NCBI GenBank assembly: GCA_024229115.1
Contig: JAAEST010000103.1
Span: forward strand, 124,001 to 188,000
Direction: 5' to 3'
DNA from: Oligoflexia bacterium
Lineage (GTDB): Bacteria > Bdellovibrionota > Bacteriovoracia > Bacteriovoracales > Bacteriovoracaceae
Length of the DNA: 64,000 bases
The notes beneath the pieces are model-generated. The model did not search any database. It worked only from the letters and a program-made list of their open reading frames with translations, and was not told where the DNA came from. The position numbers were made by a program, and so were the translations under genes. Positions 25,413 through 34,230 of this stretch are shown here, in pieces (position 1 is the stretch's first letter; the number at the start of each line of letters is the position of its first letter).

Positions 25413-26507
25413 ATGAAAATAGCGATCTCAATTGGAACGAGGCCTGAGATAATAAAAATGTCTCCGGTCATTAAAGAGCTCCAAAGAAGAAAAATTAATT
25501 TCATTTTGATTCATACGAATCAACACTATGATAAAGAACTCGATGATGTATTCTTTCAAGAATTAAATCTACCTAAGCCAGACTACGAGTTACACCCAGA
25601 TTCATTAGAAGATCATTCTCATCAAATTGGAAATATTATGATTCGAATCGAAGATGTTTTTCGTAAAGAGAAACCGGATCTACTTCTAGTCCAAGGTGAT
25701 ACGAATTCAGTACTAGCTTCTGCCTTAATTGCTTCAAAGCTTAATATTAAAATTGGCCATGTTGAAGCAGGCTTAAGAAGCTATGACCAAACCATGCCAG
25801 AAGAGGTCAATCGTCGGTTAACTGATCATATGTCGGACTTTCTTTTTGCTGTGACTTCAACACAAGAAGAGATTCTTTTAGAAGAAGGAATCTCGAAAGA
25901 GAAAGTTTTTGTTGTAGGAAATACCGTCGTAGATGCTTTAGTAAATTCAAATATTGAGAATGTAGATAAAGAAGAACTTTTGAAGAAGTATAATCTAAAA
26001 GCGAAAGACTTTTTTGTTTTCACTGCTCATCGTGCTTCCAATGTGGATGCTGCTGAAGATCTTGAAGAGTTATTAAGATGTCTACGTATTTTGACAAATT
26101 ATAAAAAAGTGATTTGGCCAATTCATCCAAGAACAGAGAGAAGCCTTAATAAGTTTGGTCTAGATATTCCTGCAGAAGTTTTAGTAACTAAGCCTCTTGG
26201 CTATATTGAATTTCTTTCACTGATCGAAAAATCATCTATGGTCGTTACAGACTCTGGTGGTCTCCAAGAAGAAAGCTGTATTCTTAAAGTTCCATGTATT
26301 ACTCTTCGTGAAAATACCGAGCGTCCAGAATCAGTTGAAATTGGATCTAATATCGTTGTGGGAAGAAATGTTAAGAAATTACAAGCGGCGATTGAACAAT
26401 TTATAAATAGTACGCCTCATTGGACCTCTCCATTTGGAGATGGGATGAGTGCTAAAAGAATAGTGGACCTAATAGAGGAGAAGAGCAATGCTAAAAAGGC
26501 TATTTGA
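25413..26507 (+). CDS. wecB: UDP-N-acetylglucosamine 2-epimerase
   Basis: The 364-residue protein matches the non-hydrolysing epimerase that interconverts UDP-GlcNAc and UDP-ManNAc for surface polysaccharide. The start SIGTRPEIIKMSPVI is diagnostic. VQGDTNSVLASAL, HVEAGLRSYD and MPEEVNRRLTDH are conserved active-site blocks. The C-terminal TDSGGLQEES motif binds the UDP part. The length is normal. It overlaps the following sugar-transferase gene by 20 bases, so these two are coupled. Placement after trpS is an odd context for a polysaccharide gene. Confidence 0.95.
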   Translation: MKIAISIGTRPEIIKMSPVIKELQRRKINFILIHTNQHYDKELDDVFFQELNLPKPDYELHPDSLEDHSHQIGNIMIRIEDVFRKEKPDLLLVQGDTNSVLASALIASKLNIKIGHVEAGLRSYDQTMPEEVNRRLTDHMSDFLFAVTSTQEEILLEEGISKEKVFVVGNTVVDALVNSNIENVDKEELLKKYNLKAKDFFVFTAHRASNVDAAEDLEELLRCLRILTNYKKVIWPIHPRTERSLNKFGLDIPAEVLVTKPLGYIEFLSLIEKSSMVVTDSGGLQEESCILKVPCITLRENTERPESVEIGSNIVVGRNVKKLQAAIEQFINSTPHWTSPFGDGMSAKRIVDLIEEKSNAKKAI

Positions 26508-27051
26508 TTTTTCCCTCTCTTTATTTCTCATTATTATTTTTCTTCCATTTTTCATTGTTGTTTTCTTTATGGTGAGGTTAACAAGTAAGGGCCCTGCTAT
26601 TTTTTGGTCTGAGAGGGTTGGAAAAAACAATGTTAATTTTATGATGCCAAAATTTAGGACGATGAGAATTGATACCCCTCAAGTGGCGACACATTTATTA
26701 ACAGATTCTAAAAGTTATAAGACTCCTGTAGGTGATTTTCTAAGAAAAACAAGCCTTGATGAACTTCCACAACTATGGAGTATTCTTACTGGAAAGATGA
26801 GCTTTGTTGGACCAAGGCCGGCTCTTTATAATCAAGATGACCTGATCGCTTTAAGAACTGAGAAAGAGGTTCATCAGCTTATCCCTGGTTTAACAGGCTG
26901 GGCACAAATTAATGGTAGGGATGAAATTCCTATTCCACAAAAAGTAGAACTTGATTTTGAATATAGTAAGAAAAGAAGTTTTCTCTTTGATATAAAAATT
27001 ATGATTTTAACTTTTATTAAAGTCGTTAAGAAGGAAGACGTAAGTCACTGA
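26488..27051 (+). CDS. Undecaprenyl-phosphate sugar-1-phosphate transferase (PglC type)
   Basis: The 187-residue protein is a small monotopic phosphoglycosyl transferase that starts lipid-linked glycan synthesis by moving a sugar 1-phosphate to undecaprenyl phosphate. A hydrophobic N-terminal helix ([19 protein letters not shown]) is followed by the KFRTMR motif. [12 protein letters not shown] holds the catalytic Asp-Glu pair, and SFVGPRPAL and [11 protein letters not shown] are the other family blocks. The length agrees with the catalytic core alone, without the large WcaJ N-terminal membrane part. GAGGAGAAG precedes the ATG. Its stop overlaps the convergent dehydratase gene by 7 bases. Confidence 0.94.
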   Translation: MLKRLFDFSLSLFLIIIFLPFFIVVFFMVRLTSKGPAIFWSERVGKNNVNFMMPKFRTMRIDTPQVATHLLTDSKSYKTPVGDFLRKTSLDELPQLWSILTGKMSFVGPRPALYNQDDLIALRTEKEVHQLIPGLTGWAQINGRDEIPIPQKVELDFEYSKKRSFLFDIKIMILTFIKVVKKEDVSH

Positions 27052-28988
27052 AGTTTCTGTGATTTCTCATCAACATCATTCGCAACTTTCATTTCATCTC
27101 TATTTGGAAAGTACTCAGGAACAAGAACCTTAATCTGGTTTTTTATTTCAGAGACATTGGTTTCTTGGTTCATGGAGAGGAGAGCTTTTAACTTGTCAGT
27201 GAATTCCTCAACAGGACCTTGGGCCTTGGCAACTTTTACTAGAGGATGAAGTGTAGGAAGAGTTTCTTCACTTGATAATAAAAGTTCTTCAAAAAGTTTT
27301 TCACCCGGTCTTAAGCCTGTGTATTCAATTTTGATATCTTCATCAAGCTTTAGGCCAGACATGCTGATCATTTGTTTAGCAAGATCGACAATCTTAATTG
27401 GCTCACCCATATCAAGAACAAATACTTCGCCACCTATTCCAAGAGCACCAGCTTGAAGAACAAGACGTGAAGCTTCAGGAATAGACATGAAATAACGAGT
27501 GATATCTTTGTGAGTTACTGTAATCGGCCCACCTTTTTCTATTTGTTCTTTGAAAAGAGGAATAACACTTCCACTCGAACCAAGAACATTACCAAAGCGA
27601 ACTGTTAAGAACTTAGTAGTGTCTGTTTTCTTCTGAATGAATTGGCAATAGCTTTCAGCAACTCTCTTTGTAGCTCCCATAATATTCGTAGGGTTTACTG
27701 CTTTGTCTGTTGAAATCATCACAAATCTTTCAACATTGTATTTGAGAGAGTAATTAGAAACATTGACTGTTCCTAAAATATTAGTCTTCACTGCTTCAGT
27801 TGGATTCGCTTCCATCATTGGAACATGCTTATAAGCAGCAGCATGAAGAACAATTTCCGGACGGAATTTAGCAAAAGCGTAGTCGAGATCTTTTTCATTT
27901 CTTACGTCACCCATAATGCAGTGGTAACTTAAGTTAGGGTAAAGCTCTCTCATATCTCTTTCGAGCTTATACATATTAAATTCTGATTGTTCGAAGAAGA
28001 TAATCTTATGAGGATTAAATTTTGCGATCTGGCGACAAAGTTCTGAACCAATAGAACCACCAGCACCAGTAATAAGGATAGTTTTATCAGAGGCCATTGA
28101 TGAAAGAGATGTCGAATCAAGAATAACTTCTTCTCTTCCAAGAAGGTCTTCAGGCTCAAGGGCCTTTAGCTGAGTAATTGAAGCTTTCCCTGCAATGAAG
28201 TCAGAGAACTTAGGAAGTGTTTTATATTCCAGCAGTCTTTCTCCAGCAGCATCGATGATCTTTCTGATTTCTTTACTAGAAATTGAAGGGTCAGCAATAA
28301 GAACTTTTGTCACTTCAAATTTATCAGCGATAATTGAAAGTTTTGAAGTGGGAGCAAAGACAGGAACTCCGTGAATCATCCTCCCCTTTGTAGACATATC
28401 ATTATCGATGAAGGCGACGACTTTCATTTGTAGGTGTGGTGAGGCTTTTATCTCTCTTAGTAATTTCTCGCTAGTATCTCCAGAGCCATAGATTATAACT
28501 TTGTCGAAGTTTGCTGAAATTCTAGTAAGAGAAATGTTGTCTCTCCACATTCTATAAGCAAAACGAGATCCACCGATTGATATTATTAATAATAACCAAT
28601 CAATAAAGAAGACTGTTCTAGGAACGGCAAATAGTCGGCTTTTAATAAATAAAGCGGCCATCGTTGCTAAAACGGCTAAGGTCACACCTTTTATTACTCT
28701 AATTAAGTCATAGGTGCTTGAGTAGCGCCAAATCCCCTTGTAGATTCCAGAAGCGAAAAAACAAGCAGATTGAACAATTGAAGCGACAATTAGGAGCGGC
28801 AAGAACTTGTTGAGGGGAAGGTCTGGAAAATTTGTTTCGCCGTAGCGGATGACAAAAGATGAATAGAAACAAATCATAGAAAGTACAAAATCATTGCCTA
28901 AAGCAATTACGATTTTTTGCCATGATCTAAGTTGTTGTAGCCTATTCACAAGCCCTCTAATTGTTGTTTTCAGCCTATTAATCTCCAT
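27045..28988 (-). CDS. Membrane nucleotide-sugar 4,6-dehydratase (WbpM/PglF type)
   Basis: The 647-residue protein has four N-terminal membrane helices (about residues 25-145), a first Rossmann-like domain (about 160-270) and a C-terminal SDR domain. The NAD-binding motif TGAGGSIGSEL is near residue 300. The active-site segment STDKAVNPTNIMGATKR carries methionine where ordinary SDR enzymes have tyrosine, the signature of WbpM, FlaA1 and PglF. The expected reaction converts UDP-GlcNAc to a 4-keto-6-deoxy sugar, which aminotransferases such as the DegT protein at 13.2 kb can use. It runs convergently with the wecB-pglC pair, so it completes the same glycan pathway from the other strand. Confidence 0.93.
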   Translation of the reverse strand: MEINRLKTTIRGLVNRLQQLRSWQKIVIALGNDFVLSMICFYSSFVIRYGETNFPDLPLNKFLPLLIVASIVQSACFFASGIYKGIWRYSSTYDLIRVIKGVTLAVLATMAALFIKSRLFAVPRTVFFIDWLLLIISIGGSRFAYRMWRDNISLTRISANFDKVIIYGSGDTSEKLLREIKASPHLQMKVVAFIDNDMSTKGRMIHGVPVFAPTSKLSIIADKFEVTKVLIADPSISSKEIRKIIDAAGERLLEYKTLPKFSDFIAGKASITQLKALEPEDLLGREEVILDSTSLSSMASDKTILITGAGGSIGSELCRQIAKFNPHKIIFFEQSEFNMYKLERDMRELYPNLSYHCIMGDVRNEKDLDYAFAKFRPEIVLHAAAYKHVPMMEANPTEAVKTNILGTVNVSNYSLKYNVERFVMISTDKAVNPTNIMGATKRVAESYCQFIQKKTDTTKFLTVRFGNVLGSSGSVIPLFKEQIEKGGPITVTHKDITRYFMSIPEASRLVLQAGALGIGGEVFVLDMGEPIKIVDLAKQMISMSGLKLDEDIKIEYTGLRPGEKLFEELLLSSEETLPTLHPLVKVAKAQGPVEEFTDKLKALLSMNQETNVSEIKNQIKVLVPEYFPNRDEMKVANDVDEKSQKLQ

Positions 28989-29058
28989 TATCTGGCCTCG
29001 CTTGTAAAGAAATCCTTTTGGTTTTTTAGGGTAAAGAAAACTGAATTAACCCATTGTG

Positions 29059-29087
29059 TTGAGAAAAATTGTGACTTGTGCTATGAA
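29059..29087 (+). promoter_or_regulatory. Candidate promoter for the Lrp-family gene
   Basis: TTGAGA (29059-29064) and TATGAA (29082-29087) are 17 bases apart and end about 50 bases before the start codon. The match is moderate. Confidence 0.4.
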
Positions 29088-29139
29088 ATTATAAAAATAT
29101 CATTAAAATCGATTAAAAGTTGAATATATGGAGATAAAA

Positions 29140-29619
29140 ATGAGTGATAGTTATGAAATTGACAAGGTTGATAGGGATATCTTAAATCATTTACTTGAGG
29201 ACTCTAGGAGGCCATTTCAAGAAATAGCGAAGGATCTCATTGTCTCCGGTGGAACCATCCACGTTCGAGTTAATAAAATGAAGGATGCAGGAGTTTTAAA
29301 GGGCTCTAGGGCAATAGTCGACTTTAACAAATTGGGTCTGGAAGTTGTTGCCTTTGTTGGGGTGAACCTTGTGAGTGCCGGGGTTTATCCTATAGCATTA
29401 GAGAAATTAAAGAAGTTTTCTCAGATTACTGAAGTTCATTACACGACAGGAACATATAGTATGTTCGTAAAGATCGTGGCGAGATCTACGCGAGAACTTC
29501 ATACATTTTTAATTGAGAAGCTACAGAGTATTCCTGAGATTCAATCGACTGAAACATTAATCTCTTTAGACAACCCCGTTTTAAGAGATCCAGAAGTACC
29601 TGAACCAACGAAAGAGTAG
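29140..29619 (+). CDS. Lrp/AsnC-family transcriptional regulator
   Basis: The protein is 159 residues from the ATG at 29140, which has TGGAG at seven bases; an ATG four codons earlier overlaps that site and is less likely. An N-terminal helix-turn-helix (IDKVDRDILNHLLEDSRRPF) is followed by a RAM ligand-binding domain (VVAFVGVNLVSAG and VHYTTGTYSMFVKI). Members bind amino acids and act as octameric global or local regulators. The next gene, a lone E2 catalytic domain, begins 17 bases downstream and is a likely target. The effector cannot be predicted. Confidence 0.92.
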   Translation: MSDSYEIDKVDRDILNHLLEDSRRPFQEIAKDLIVSGGTIHVRVNKMKDAGVLKGSRAIVDFNKLGLEVVAFVGVNLVSAGVYPIALEKLKKFSQITEVHYTTGTYSMFVKIVARSTRELHTFLIEKLQSIPEIQSTETLISLDNPVLRDPEVPEPTKE

Positions 29620-29636
29620 AATTAAAAGGAGCATGG

Positions 29637-30479
29637 ATGCGCAACTTACCTCTAACAAAATTAAGTGACACTTCACCTTTTAGAAAAATTGCTATGGGAA
29701 CCTGGAAGACTGCCAAGGATCCTTCTGTTTATGGTGTGCTTGAAATTGACATGCAACCAGTTCTAGATCTTCTTCCTGCTTATCAAGAAAAGCACGGGGT
29801 AAAAATTACTCCAGCGCATTTAGTTGGAAAAGCCGTGGCTCATTGTATGAAAAAGCGTCCAGAGATTAATGGACTTATTCGTGGTAGTCGCATTTGGCTT
29901 AGAGATAAAGTGACTCTTTTCTACCAAGTTAATATTCCGGGAGAGGGAGAAGATAAAATCAAAAAGGCGACTTTATCTGGAATTACAATTCCTGGAGCAG
30001 AAGATTTATCAACTGCTGATATTTCTAATGCGATTAAAGATAGAGCGACAAAAGTTAGAACTGGAAAAGATAAAGAGATGAAAAAAAATATGGGTGTGTT
30101 TAAAATCATGCCTTGGTGGTTTTCTAAATACTACCTCAATCTTGCTTCATTCCTACTTTATGGCCTTAACTTAAATCTTTCGTGGCTTGGTATGCCACGT
30201 GACCCATTTGGTTCTGTGATGATTACAAATATTGGTTCATTGGGAATTGATCTTGCTTGGGCCCCATTATGTCCTTATACAAGAGTACCTCTGCTTCTTG
30301 CTGTTGGAGCGACGACGCAGAAGCCTTGGGTGGTTGATGGAGAGATTAAAGTAAGACCTGTCATGCCAATCGCTGTTACTTTTGATCATCGTCTTATCGA
30401 TGGAATTCATGCTTCACAGATGGCCGCTGAATTTAAAAGAGTCTTTGCAAATCCTCAAGAGCTTCTACTCGCGGACTAA
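29637..30479 (+). CDS. Stand-alone 2-oxoacid dehydrogenase E2-type acyltransferase domain
   Basis: The 280-residue protein matches only the catalytic domain of dihydrolipoamide acyltransferases. FDHRLIDG near the C terminus contains the HxxxDG catalytic motif. The conserved fold segments, including SVMITNIGSLG, are present. It has no lipoyl domain and no E1/E3-binding domain, and no lipoyl attachment lysine region is visible. An insertion near residues 125-190 (KEMKKNMGVFKIMPWW and FLLYGLNLNLSW) is hydrophobic and atypical. No E1 or E3 gene is close. It is probably a CoA-dependent acyltransferase with another substrate rather than part of pyruvate dehydrogenase; that is inference. It sits in a pair with an Lrp-type regulator. 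Confidence 0.85.
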   Translation: MRNLPLTKLSDTSPFRKIAMGTWKTAKDPSVYGVLEIDMQPVLDLLPAYQEKHGVKITPAHLVGKAVAHCMKKRPEINGLIRGSRIWLRDKVTLFYQVNIPGEGEDKIKKATLSGITIPGAEDLSTADISNAIKDRATKVRTGKDKEMKKNMGVFKIMPWWFSKYYLNLASFLLYGLNLNLSWLGMPRDPFGSVMITNIGSLGIDLAWAPLCPYTRVPLLLAVGATTQKPWVVDGEIKVRPVMPIAVTFDHRLIDGIHASQMAAEFKRVFANPQELLLAD

Positions 30480-30941
30480 CTATTTATGATACGGGTGCTT
30501 TAAGTAAATCGTGTCAGCTCGATAGAGTTGCTCATCGAAGATAACTCGTGCCATTTGATGAGGGAAGGTTAGTAGAGAAAGGCTAATCTTTTCATGAGGC
30601 TGCGCCTGTAGATTTTCCCCATGTCCTGCAGCTCCTCCAAAAATAAAAACTAGTGGTCCATGATGATTTTCAAGCTTTTTAAAAAACCATTCTGAAAACT
30701 TCGAAGAATCAAATTCCTTTCCTTTTTCTGCAAGGAGAAAGAGAAGTGGTTTTCCTTCTTTTGATATTTCTTGAACCTTCTTTAAAACTTCTGCTCCTTC
30801 GAGTTCAAGATTTTCTTCATGAGTTTTGAGCTCATGATATTTAACTTTAAATGACTTAATTCTTTTAAGATACTCGGCTTCAATTGCGAGATAATTCTTA
30901 TCCCGCAATTTTCCTAGTGTAATGACATGAACTGTTTTCAT
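30480..30941 (-). CDS. rlmH: 23S rRNA (pseudouridine1915-N3)-methyltransferase RlmH
   Basis: The 153-residue protein is a SPOUT-class methyltransferase that methylates pseudouridine 1915 in helix 69 of 23S rRNA. The family blocks VFIFGGAAGHGENL and LSLLTFPHQMARVIFDEQLYRA form the trefoil knot and SAM pocket. It ends with LKHPYHK, close to the usual YHK terminus. It follows rsfS by 14 bases in the common rsfS-rlmH order and ends exactly where the convergent E2 gene stops. The assignment is firm. Confidence 0.96.
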   Translation of the reverse strand: MKTVHVITLGKLRDKNYLAIEAEYLKRIKSFKVKYHELKTHEENLELEGAEVLKKVQEISKEGKPLLFLLAEKGKEFDSSKFSEWFFKKLENHHGPLVFIFGGAAGHGENLQAQPHEKISLSLLTFPHQMARVIFDEQLYRADTIYLKHPYHK

Positions 30942-30955
30942 GGATGAAGAAATCT

Positions 30956-31423
30956 CTAGAAGAAATCTCTTTCTGTATTATTGGCTGACGCTTCTTCAGC
31001 TTCAGGCTCTGAGAAGTAGTAATCATTAGGGATTTGAACTGGTTTTCCTTCTCTCCATAATTCTTCAACACCATATACTTCTCTCGCTGTGTCTAAGAAA
31101 ATATGAACGATAATATCTCCAGAATCAATAAGGATCCAATCTGATTGTCTTAGTCCTTCACGGCTAAGAACATTTGATCCATTTCTTTTTAGTTCTTCAA
31201 CAACAGTATCGGCCATAGCATTGGCCTGAGTTGGGTTGCTAGCAGAACCAACAACATAGTAATCAGCAAGTGATGACGTTGCACTAACATCAAATACTTT
31301 AAGGTTGATACCTTTTAAGTTTCCTAAAACCCAGGCACTGGCCATGGCCAAATTCTTCGGGAATTGGAATTCTTCGTTTTTAATAATCTCATCAACTTGT
31401 GCTTGTACGTACGCTTTACTCAT
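30956..31423 (-). CDS. rsfS: Ribosomal silencing factor RsfS
   Basis: The 155-residue protein is of the Iojap/RsfS family, which binds L14 on the large subunit and prevents joining of subunits in starvation. The core is recognised from LKVFDVSATSSLADYYVVGS and from DWILIDSGDIIVHIF and YGVEELWREG. A C-terminal acidic tail of about 30 residues (EPEAEEASANNTERDFF) extends the protein beyond the typical 105-120 residues. It lies between obgE (11 bases) and rlmH. Confidence 0.95.
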   Translation of the reverse strand: MSKAYVQAQVDEIIKNEEFQFPKNLAMASAWVLGNLKGINLKVFDVSATSSLADYYVVGSASNPTQANAMADTVVEELKRNGSNVLSREGLRQSDWILIDSGDIIVHIFLDTAREVYGVEELWREGKPVQIPNDYYFSEPEAEEASANNTERDFF

Positions 31424-31434
31424 AACTTCAACCT

Positions 31435-32436
31435 TTACTCTTGAATCAATCTCAACATTAAGTGCTTAACTTGATCAACATTTTCATTTGATACTGCAGA
31501 TAAGAGAACAACTTTTCTATCAAGTTGTTCCTCGAAGAAGTCTTGATATTTCTTTCTTTCTTCTTCAGACATAGCATCAACTTTAGTTAAGCAGACCAAT
31601 TCTTTCTTATTCAGTAACTCTTCATTATATTTTTCTAATTCTTGTCTTACGACCACATATTGTTCAAAAGCTTCGAATTCATCAAGGCACCAGCTCACGT
31701 CTACAAGGTGAACAAAGGCCTTCGTTCTTTCGATATGCTTTAAGAACTTTATTCCTAAACCTTTACCTTCTGAAGCGTCTTCAATAAGTCCTGGGATATC
31801 AGCAACTACGTAAGACTGTTCTTCATCAATTTTTACAACACCTAGGTTTGGTTCAAGTGTTGTAAAAGGGTAGTCTGCAATTTTTGGTTTTGCAGCACTC
31901 ACAACTGAGATGAGAGTCGACTTTCCAGCGTTCGGTAAACCGATGAGAGCAAGGTCAGCAATAAGCTTAAGCTCTAGATCGATCTCGATAGTTTCGCCTT
32001 CTTTTCCAAACGTCGCTCTTGTTGGTGCTTGGTTGGTCGAAGTTTTGAAGTTCATGTTACCAAGGCCGCCACGACCACCTTCTGCCAGCATAACTTTTTG
32101 CTCATGCTCAGTTAAGTCGGCCATAACTTCACCAGTTTCATGATTGCGAACTATAGTTCCTACAGGAACTTGAAGAATAATATCTTCTCCATAGCGACCA
32201 TGCATCTGGCGACCCATTCCGTCTTCACCATTTTCAGCTTTATAGAATTTCTTTCCACGAAATTTAACGAGTGTGTTTAAACCTTCATTGGCCTGAATGA
32301 AAACGTTACCTCCGTCTCCACCGTCGCCACCATCAGGACCGCCCATAGGAACATACTTTTCCCTACGAAAACCAGCACGGCCGTCACCGCCCTTTCCCGA
32401 TTCAATGGTTATTGTTACTTCGTCGATAAATCTCAT
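31435..32436 (-). CDS. obgE: GTPase ObgE/CgtA
   Basis: The 333-residue protein is the ribosome-assembly GTPase Obg. The N-terminal glycine-rich fold is clear (GGPDGGDGGDGGNVFIQA). The G domain has GLPNAGKST (P loop), DYPFTTLEPNLG (switch 1), VADIPGLIEDA (G3) and TKVD (G4). It ends soon after the G domain, so the optional C-terminal OCT domain is missing; this is the shorter class seen in many Proteobacteria and relatives. It follows rpmA beyond a terminator-like hairpin, and precedes rsfS. Confidence 0.96.
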   Translation of the reverse strand: MRFIDEVTITIESGKGGDGRAGFRREKYVPMGGPDGGDGGDGGNVFIQANEGLNTLVKFRGKKFYKAENGEDGMGRQMHGRYGEDIILQVPVGTIVRNHETGEVMADLTEHEQKVMLAEGGRGGLGNMNFKTSTNQAPTRATFGKEGETIEIDLELKLIADLALIGLPNAGKSTLISVVSAAKPKIADYPFTTLEPNLGVVKIDEEQSYVVADIPGLIEDASEGKGLGIKFLKHIERTKAFVHLVDVSWCLDEFEAFEQYVVVRQELEKYNEELLNKKELVCLTKVDAMSEEERKKYQDFFEEQLDRKVVLLSAVSNENVDQVKHLMLRLIQE

Positions 32437-32454
32437 AAAAACGTTCTATACCCT

Positions 32455-32489
32455 TAAAAACAAAAGGGGAACTCAATATGAATTCCCCT
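32455..32489 (-). terminator. Terminator or attenuator after rpmA
   Basis: On the minus strand a 7-bp stem (arms 32465-32471 and 32483-32489) extended by inner pairs is followed by TTTGTTTTT. It lies about 46 bases beyond the rpmA stop and 19 bases before the obgE start, so it probably reduces rather than fully blocks reading into obgE. Confidence 0.7.
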
Positions 32490-32535
32490 CTTGATTGTAT
32501 GTAAATTTTTCAAAAACTAAGTTTGACTGTGATAC

Positions 32536-32790
32536 TTAAGCAGTAACTACAGAAACAACTTTTTTGTTTTTGTTGTAGTGAGAGAATTGAACATTCCCTT
32601 CAGTAAGAGCGAAAAGAGTAAAATCTTTTCCCATACCTACGTTAGATCCTGGGTGGAACTTAGTTCCTGATTGTCTAACGATGATGTTACCTGCGATAAC
32701 TTTCTCACCACCAAATTTCTTCACACCACGCATGTTCGGGTTTGAATCTCTACCGTTATTTGTACTACCACCGGCTTTTTTATGTGCCAT
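32536..32790 (-). CDS. rpmA: 50S ribosomal protein L27
   Basis: The 84-residue protein is bacterial L27. It begins [19 protein letters not shown], so it has the short uncleaved N terminus that reaches into the peptidyl-transferase centre. [21 protein letters not shown] is the conserved core. It follows rplU by 25 bases as in nearly all bacteria. Confidence 0.97.
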   Translation of the reverse strand: MAHKKAGGSTNNGRDSNPNMRGVKKFGGEKVIAGNIIVRQSGTKFHPGSNVGMGKDFTLFALTEGNVQFSHYNKNKKVVSVVTA

Positions 32791-32815
32791 GATTATCTCC
32801 TAATTAAATTCTAAA

Positions 32816-33181
32816 TTATTTTAAGTATTTCTTTGCAGCTGCACTTCCAGCATCAATCTTCGCAGTATTACCTTGACCGTCAGCGATCTCAGTAATTAGA
32901 AGAGATGTGTAGTGTTGTCTGTGACCGTTCTTTCTCTGGTACTTACCAGGCTTTCTTTTGAAAACGATAACTTTTCTGCTTCTGTCATGTCTTACGATTT
33001 TTGCAGTAACTTTTGCACCACCAACTGTTGGAAGACCAACTTGAGGCTTGTCACCACCAATCATTAGAACTTGATCAAGTTCAATTGTCTCACCAGCTTC
33101 GTTTGTAAGCTTTTGAACATCAATAAGATCTCCAGCTTGAACACGATACTGATGCCCAGCAATTTCTACGATTCCGTACAT
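32816..33181 (-). CDS. rplU: 50S ribosomal protein L21
   Basis: The protein is 121 residues when read from the ATG at 33181, which has AAGGAG five bases upstream and gives the usual start MYGIVEIAGHQYRVQ. The frame remains open for eight more codons upstream, but that would be a non-standard extension. The conserved KRKPGKYQRKNGHRQHYT segment binds 23S rRNA. It is the first gene of rplU-rpmA(-obgE-rsfS-rlmH), about 85 bases downstream of a strong promoter. Confidence 0.96.
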   Translation of the reverse strand: MYGIVEIAGHQYRVQAGDLIDVQKLTNEAGETIELDQVLMIGGDKPQVGLPTVGGAKVTAKIVRHDRSRKVIVFKRKPGKYQRKNGHRQHYTSLLITEIADGQGNTAKIDAGSAAAKKYLK

Positions 33182-33265
33182 GTAATCTCCTTCATTAGAA
33201 GACAAAACCAGGGGGCGGATTTTTTCCAGCTCTTTTTTCCCTAACTTTAGTCATTTGAAACGTGA

Positions 33266-33294
33266 TTTTTATGCTTTTTTGGGCCTGATGTCAA
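33266..33294 (-). promoter_or_regulatory. Promoter of the rplU-rpmA operon
   Basis: On the minus strand a perfect TTGACA (33289-33294) is followed after 17 bases by TAAAAA (33266-33271). The leader to the rplU ATG is about 80 bases. Confidence 0.75.
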
Positions 33295-33384
33295 TGCCTT
33301 TATTTACAGGGTTTTGGGCATTTTTCCCTTAAATAAATTCGGTATGAACCGATAAGAAAGAGAGTCGTAATCAAGGAAGAATAT

Positions 33385-34215
33385 ATGAGCGATAAGACAT
33401 GGATTTACTTTCAATACCATACTGCAACTAAGTACCCAATATTTCTACGTTTTGAGGCATCAGAGTTCAATCATGAGATCACTGATTTGCTAACTTCTAT
33501 GAAGTTCTCCCAAATGGGAGAGAAGGAATTAGATGATGTTGAGAAAGTGGTAAAGAGCGAGGAATTTGGTCGTCTACTGACGATTAAGCCGGCGTCTCAT
33601 GGAGTTTTGCGTCAAATTGATAGTATGACTGAATCTGATCGTTACGGTCGTGAGTCTATTATTCCTAAAGATGGTTATCGAGTTTATCGTCACAAAGGTT
33701 TTGCCTTAATGGTTTATGCCATGACAGCAAAAGAGTGGGAGATTGGAGTTTCTCCAACATTCGGTAAAGAAGATCATAAAACAGAATTTTTTACGATCAT
33801 TAATAGATTTCTAAGTTGGACATTAGCTCCTTTCGGAGTTGTTGGTTTTTGGGGAGTACCTGTTGAGGACGGTGTTGTTGTTCTTAAACAAGGTGAAGCT
33901 CAAGGGGAAGCAGTCTTTTTAGATATTAGAGATAGAAAAGTTCTTTCATTTGATGGATTTGAAAGTATGAATTTTCGATTCAAAATTCTTCGACTTGATA
34001 AATCTCTTAAGAATAGAAATATCAGAATGGGGAATGAAGAACTGTTAAGTTTTCTTTCTGTTCACTCAACATTCTTTGATTGTTATGGACACAGTACTAT
34101 TGTCAGACAACTTCTTCAGACAATTTCAAGAATTACAGATGGAGTGATTTATCCATACGATTCTTATAAACCAAGAACGAATGTAACACCGGAGCTTGCC
34201 AACAATCATGATTAG
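33385..34215 (+). CDS. Conserved-looking protein of unknown function
   Basis: The 276-residue protein has no signal peptide or clear membrane segment. It appears alpha/beta with aromatic-rich stretches such as TWIYFQYHTATKYPIFLRF and WTLAPFGVVGFWGVPVEDG. I recognise no family. The ATG is preceded by AAGGAAG. It is divergent from the rplU operon and 15 bases before lgt, so it may be co-expressed with lipoprotein maturation; no function follows from that. Confidence 0.75.
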   Translation: MSDKTWIYFQYHTATKYPIFLRFEASEFNHEITDLLTSMKFSQMGEKELDDVEKVVKSEEFGRLLTIKPASHGVLRQIDSMTESDRYGRESIIPKDGYRVYRHKGFALMVYAMTAKEWEIGVSPTFGKEDHKTEFFTIINRFLSWTLAPFGVVGFWGVPVEDGVVVLKQGEAQGEAVFLDIRDRKVLSFDGFESMNFRFKILRLDKSLKNRNIRMGNEELLSFLSVHSTFFDCYGHSTIVRQLLQTISRITDGVIYPYDSYKPRTNVTPELANNHD

Positions 34216-34230
34216 TGAAATCATGAGTAC

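Noticed and set aside
28141-28300. DegT aminotransferase and WbpM/PglF-type dehydratase as one operon
   Set aside because: They are 13 kb apart with other transcription units between them; only a pathway link can be suggested.
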